NCBI GenBank assembly: GCA_965249785.1
Contig: CBDFMU010000012.1
Location: 248,001 to 312,000 of the forward strand
Length of the DNA: 64,000 bases
Reading direction: 5' to 3'
DNA from: M3007 sp965249785
Lineage (GTDB): Bacteria > Bacteroidota > Bacteroidia > Chitinophagales > Saprospiraceae
Shown: one piece after another, positions 62,201 through 64,000 of the stretch
Layout of the letters: the number at the start of each line of letters is the position of its first letter
Position numbering within the stretch: position 1 is the stretch's first letter
Position numbers and translations under genes: made by a program
The notes under the pieces: generated by a model
What the model saw: the letters and a program-made list of their open reading frames with translations, nothing else
Database searches by the model: none
Told to the model about the DNA's origin: nothing

Positions 62201-62779
62201 TTTGTAGGAACTCTCGTCGATAGAAAGCAGCACGTTCACGTTTGGGTTCATTTCCTTGAAATTGTACCATTCATCGTGGCGTTTCCATTCGTCGGGCAAG
62301 TACTTTGTGGCTGGATGATCGTGGGTTTTTACGCGCAGCGTAGCATCTTGTTGCTCTGGATGGCCCGAGAAATAAGCCCCCACCAATCCGCCGTACCAAT
62401 GCCAGCCATATTCGGTGTCGGTAGCCGAATGGACGCCCACATAACCGCCACCGGCTTGTATATAACGTTCAAAATCAGTCTCTTGATTCGGATTTAGGAC
62501 ATCGCCAGTGGTATTGAGGAACACCACAGCGGCGTAGCGTTTCAGGTTTTTTTCGTTGAAATCTTCACTGTTTTCGCTGGTGTCCATCGCAATGCCATTT
62601 TCGCTACACAATTTGCGCAGCGCGGCAATTCCGGTCGGAATACTCTCATGGCGATAACCTTCGGTTTTAGAAAAAACGAGAATGCGCACCGGGATATCGT
62701 CGCCCATGCAACGTTGAAGAAAGAAGAGGGTCATGACAGCGGCAATCAACAAAAGGGAACCGTATAAAAAGCGAAACAT
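59264..62779 (-). CDS. ThuA - quinoprotein glucose/sorbosone dehydrogenase-like - PKD - cytochrome c fusion
   Basis: Domain order in 1171 residues: N-terminal membrane or lipoprotein signal (FLYGSLLLIAAVMTLFFLQRC); ThuA-like glutamine-amidotransferase-fold domain (30-250: ILVFSKTEGYRHESIPTGIAAL, GGGYVGVHSATDTEYGWHWYGGLVGAYFSGHP); GSDH-type beta-propeller (265-700: GMFPDGKVLFIERRGAIKLF, GLMGMAIDPNYTKNHWIYLYYSP); PKD domain (about 740-820); and monohaem cytochrome c with CKTCH at 901-905 and an axial Met in VVMSAHP. A C-terminal CBM-like beta-sandwich finishes the protein. The start at 62779 is preferred over 62842. It probably oxidises a sugar at the cell surface and passes electrons to the haem. 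This architecture is widespread in Bacteroidota; the substrate is unknown. Confidence 0.88.
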   Translation of the reverse strand: MFRFLYGSLLLIAAVMTLFFLQRCMGDDIPVRILVFSKTEGYRHESIPTGIAALRKLCSENGIAMDTSENSEDFNEKNLKRYAAVVFLNTTGDVLNPNQETDFERYIQAGGGYVGVHSATDTEYGWHWYGGLVGAYFSGHPEQQDATLRVKTHDHPATKYLPDEWKRHDEWYNFKEMNPNVNVLLSIDESSYKGGTNGENHPMAWSHEYDGGRAFYTALGHTKESYADPMFLQHLLGGLQYAIGKHKRLNYTVLRTPETPDPTRFVKTVLASDLTEPMQLGMFPDGKVLFIERRGAIKLFDPTTGLVSVAYKLPVYSEEEDGLMGMAIDPNYTKNHWIYLYYSPVGNETINQLSRFVFENNTLDRASEKIILKVGVQRVECCHTGGCIRITDDGTLYLSTGDNSNPFASEGYDPIDERPGRSAWDSQKSSANSNDLRGKILRIKLLPDGTYICPAGNLFTNQDVHVTSPELTGPGIDRPEIYVMGCRNPYRISVDTRRKLLFWGEVGPDAGEPDTARGPAGHDEVNRARAAGFFGWPYFVGDNKPYRHYDFSRKKSGPPFDPLHPFNDSPNNTGRRDLPPAQPAFIWYPYGNSAEFPLVGKGGRNAMAGPTYYVDQYPEATRFPDYYNGKLITYDWMRGWMMAVTVDSLGNFSRMEPFGDSVKLSRPMDMLVDKNGSFWVLEYGTQWFSSNPDARLSRIDYMRGNRPPMPVLEADKIADASPATIIFSANKTKDYDQDKLHYELDFGDGTPMFTYDGRYSRNHGGVAGEAMKKNPLDSIRHVYPIPGTYEVVLKVTDDSKLSHTVKQKISVGNAPPTVHWDFGAQNRSFYLPGTTLHYRVVVQDPEDGSLESGSIAPNVVATTIDYLETGFDITSIAKGHQAAMQQAEYAKGKGLIDRSDCKTCHAVDRLVNGPAFQSVAERYKGSEFAVRDLSKKIIKGGAGNWGQVVMSAHPQVSIEDAGEMVRWIISLGAPAKPKQTLPLEGEYPLVVKASTEKGKKAYPGTYIFKATYRDRGSNSQTPLEDGETIALRPAFQQAEQADSMSKSIDNYRPFNGDTVVLTELKHRSFFVFKRSDLTGVQNIAIGVGSGDKLWQFHGGWLELHLDSPSGPLAGRVQVPEKNSPDKMEFYELNLPVTQPSDHEFHDLYFVVKNENNPSQAVMAVDWVRFGL

Positions 62780-62875
62780 AGCGAATGATTTTGCGCCAAA
62801 ATACACCGCTTTCCTTTTTATTCTATGGCAAATCGATTTCACAAAATCTTTTACCGGTTTCTTTGAATCACTACG

Positions 62876-62910
62876 AGACCTATAAGGTTTTTTGGAAACC
62901 TTATAGGTCT
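62876..62910. repeat. AGACCTATAAGG hairpin repeat, copy 2
   Basis: AGACCTATAAGG and CCTTATAGGTCT form a perfect 12-bp stem around an 11-base T/G/A loop. The copy at 51639-51672 shares the whole stem and the preceding CGAG. Confidence 0.75.
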
Positions 62911-62917
62911 AAATAAT

Positions 62918-62953
62918 GGAAGCCGTTCGTGAGCAATGTCACGAACGGCTTCC
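62918..62953 (-). terminator. Strong hairpin, probable terminator
   Basis: GGAAGCCGTTCGTGA and its exact inverse form a perfect 15-bp stem with a GCAATG loop, 18 bases after the stop of the broken secreted-protein gene. The minus-strand tail is AT-rich (ATTATTTAG) rather than a clean T-run; on the plus strand ACTATTTTT follows. Confidence 0.65.
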
Positions 62954-62971
62954 ACTATTTTTAAACAAAAC

Positions 62972-63393
62972 CTATTTACGCACCATAGCCGTGGGTTGCA
63001 CTAAGCCCGGTAACCGTTCAAATCGCGTATCAAAATAGCCTTTTAAAGTAGTGGCATCTGTCAACATACCTTCTGGCAAACGAAGACCGCCTGTCTCCGC
63101 AATAGTCAATTGTGCGCCAGACTGCATTTGCAAAGAGTTTATTTCTGCCACACCATTTTGCAAAACCGGGTAAGGCCGAGCCGTAGCGGACATATCGGGG
63201 ATAACACATCGTGCGTCCAGTCGGGTATACGTTGCAGACTCCAATTGGCGGCAACGTGCCAATTGGCTTCTTGTCCGGGTTGACCGCCTTTCCAGATGTT
63301 GAGGCTGTGGGTGTTATAGTCGAGTAAACGAGTTTGCGCGGTGGCTGAAAAACCTATGGCCAACAAGAAAACGAGGAAACAAGTATTTTTCAT
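62972..63393 (-). pseudogene. Secreted protein gene with a one-base deletion
   Basis: The first frame (from 63393) has a signal peptide (MKNTCFLVFLLAIGFSATAQ) and reads WHVAANWSLQRIPDWTHDV, then goes out of frame. A second frame resumes VIPDMSATARPYPVLQNGVAEI and ends at 62972 with LVQPTAMVRK. The junction near 63205 reads GATGTGTTATCC; one extra G restores DVVIPDM, the usual form of this beta-helix opening (ANWSL...DVVIP) in T9SS-type surface proteins. About 140 residues in all, without a sorting tail, so it may be an N-terminal fragment of a longer protein or a short secreted one. Confidence 0.65.
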
Positions 63394-63548
63394 GGTGGAG
63401 GATATTTTATGGTGAAAAAACGGTAGATGGGATGGCCTATGGAGCGGGCTATGAAATTGGATTAAATTTTTGTGCCAGAAAGTAAAAAGCCAGATTCAAA
63501 GCCACCTATTCTTTCAACTTTACTAGATGCACTTGAAAGAAAAACGCT

Positions 63549-63556
63549 TATTTTTG
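63549..63556 (+). promoter_or_regulatory. Promoter -7 box of TA module 4
   Basis: TATTTTTG lies 19 bases before the DUF433 ATG, the same box as in the other TA modules. No TTG at standard spacing. Confidence 0.45.
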
Positions 63557-63575
63557 TCTATCAAACATAACGATC

Positions 63576-63806
63576 ATGGCAGCACAATTAGCATCTAATG
63601 TCATCACTTCCGACCCGGATATTTTAGGCGGTACGCCCGTTTTCAAAGGTACTCGAGTACCAATAGAAATCCTGTTTGAGTATTTGCAACATAGTACCGT
63701 AGAGGAATTCTTGAAGGGTTATCCACAGGTGTCGCGTTCGATGATCAATGCTGTACTGGAGTTCGTATCCTTACAATTTAGTCCGCAATATGAAAGTGCT
63801 GCTTGA
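63576..63806 (+). CDS. DUF433 antitoxin of TA module 4
   Basis: A 76-residue DUF433 protein with the family signature ITSDPDILGGTPVFKGTRVPIEILFEYL and a second helix pair EFLKGYPQVSRSMINAVLEF. DUF433 proteins are helix-turn-helix antitoxins paired with DUF5615 PIN-like toxins, exactly the neighbour here. The genes overlap by 17 bases. It looks complete. Confidence 0.9.
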   Translation: MAAQLASNVITSDPDILGGTPVFKGTRVPIEILFEYLQHSTVEEFLKGYPQVSRSMINAVLEFVSLQFSPQYESAA

Positions 63807-64000
63807 TGAACAGATTGACGTGCGGATGAAGGCTTTGCTTGGCGATTTTGAAGCGTACACACTGCATGATTTTGACTGGCTGGGATTGAAAAATGGTGAG
63901 TTAGCCCTACAAATACAGGCCAACGATTTTCAGTTTTTGGTCACGGCTGATAAAAACATGCCGTTTCAGCATAACCTTGGTAAGATTATGTTCACTTTAA
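63790..64000 (+). CDS. DUF5615 PIN-like toxin of TA module 4, partial at window end
   Basis: The ATG at 63790 lies inside the antitoxin's end. The product starts MKVLLDEQIDVRMKALLGDF, then TLHDFDWLGLKNGELA and FLVTADKNMPFQ. These carry the acidic residues expected in DUF5615 (D6 in LLDEQ, and D in TADKNM). No stop occurs before the window ends, with about 70 codons visible of an expected 110-120. Unlike the other three toxins here, no lesion is visible. Confidence 0.8.
   Translation, partial: MKVLLDEQIDVRMKALLGDFEAYTLHDFDWLGLKNGELALQIQANDFQFLVTADKNMPFQHNLGKIMFTL

Overview
The window looks like chromosome from a gliding-lineage Bacteroidota, most likely the Saprospiria (Haliscomenobacter/Lewinella-like). 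The evidence is a GldB lipoprotein, BatD, type IX secretion C-terminal signals of both kinds (a Por-type tail at 36.7 kb and a CHU_C-type tail at 51.3 kb), an OMP_b-brl_3-type TonB receptor, very weak Shine-Dalgarno sequences, and many TAnnTTTG -7 boxes close to start codons. The taxon is inferred from these features, not from marker-gene phylogeny.

Layout. 0-1.3 kb: a methylmalonyl-CoA mutase small-subunit gene that loses its C-terminus to foreign sequence at the window edge. 1.5-8.1 kb: iscS-iscU-iscA, gldB, batD, an M20 amidohydrolase and tRNA-Lys(CUU). 8.2-11.6 kb: a FAD-Rieske oxidoreductase and two unassigned genes. 11.7-20.5 kb: a tetR-tolC-MFP-RND multidrug efflux operon on the minus strand, split between MFP and RND by a 2.1-kb island of decayed toxin-antitoxin (TA) genes and small ORFs. 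20.7-25.2 kb: peptide deformylase, RuvX, a CapA-like phosphatase, a frameshifted DUF4230 gene and a Nudix hydrolase. 25.2-36.6 kb: an inverted-repeat element, a TonB receptor, a DUF1016 nuclease, envelope proteins, XseA, a Gfo/Idh/MocA oxidoreductase, a cysteine-cluster protein and succinate-semialdehyde dehydrogenase. 36.7-43.2 kb: a T9SS-secreted protein, a helical-repeat protein, LspA and release factor 1. 43.5-51.6 kb: a giant surface protein with about 41 cysteine repeats. 51.7-59 kb: an AraC-MGMT fusion, TrhO, a GNAT enzyme, a DPP-IV-like peptidase, a candidate small RNA, an M28 peptidase and a third TA pair whose toxin is deleted. 59-64 kb: a ThuA/quinoprotein/cytochrome fusion, a broken secreted-protein gene and an apparently intact DUF433/DUF5615 TA pair running off the end.

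Three patterns cross gene boundaries. (1) At least nine spacers are filled with short 'words' repeated in tandem (GTTGAG, GGTTTAGA, GTTATGAG, AATGTGGTC, TTTGCC types). The word differs from locus to locus, and several arrays are arranged as inverted pairs; one makes a perfect 15-bp terminator stem. (2) Three of the four TA modules have a dead or deleted toxin while antitoxin sequence persists. (3) Three genes (DUF4230, the giant repeat protein, a secreted protein at 63 kb) carry single-base frameshifts, so both real decay and assembly error must be considered.

The strongest candidates for something new are the cysteine-repeat protein with its recently amplified 252-bp dimer, the word-array spacers, and the roughly 85-nt promoter-to-terminator RNA unit at 56.8 kb. 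All functional statements come from reading the sequence; no database search was run.
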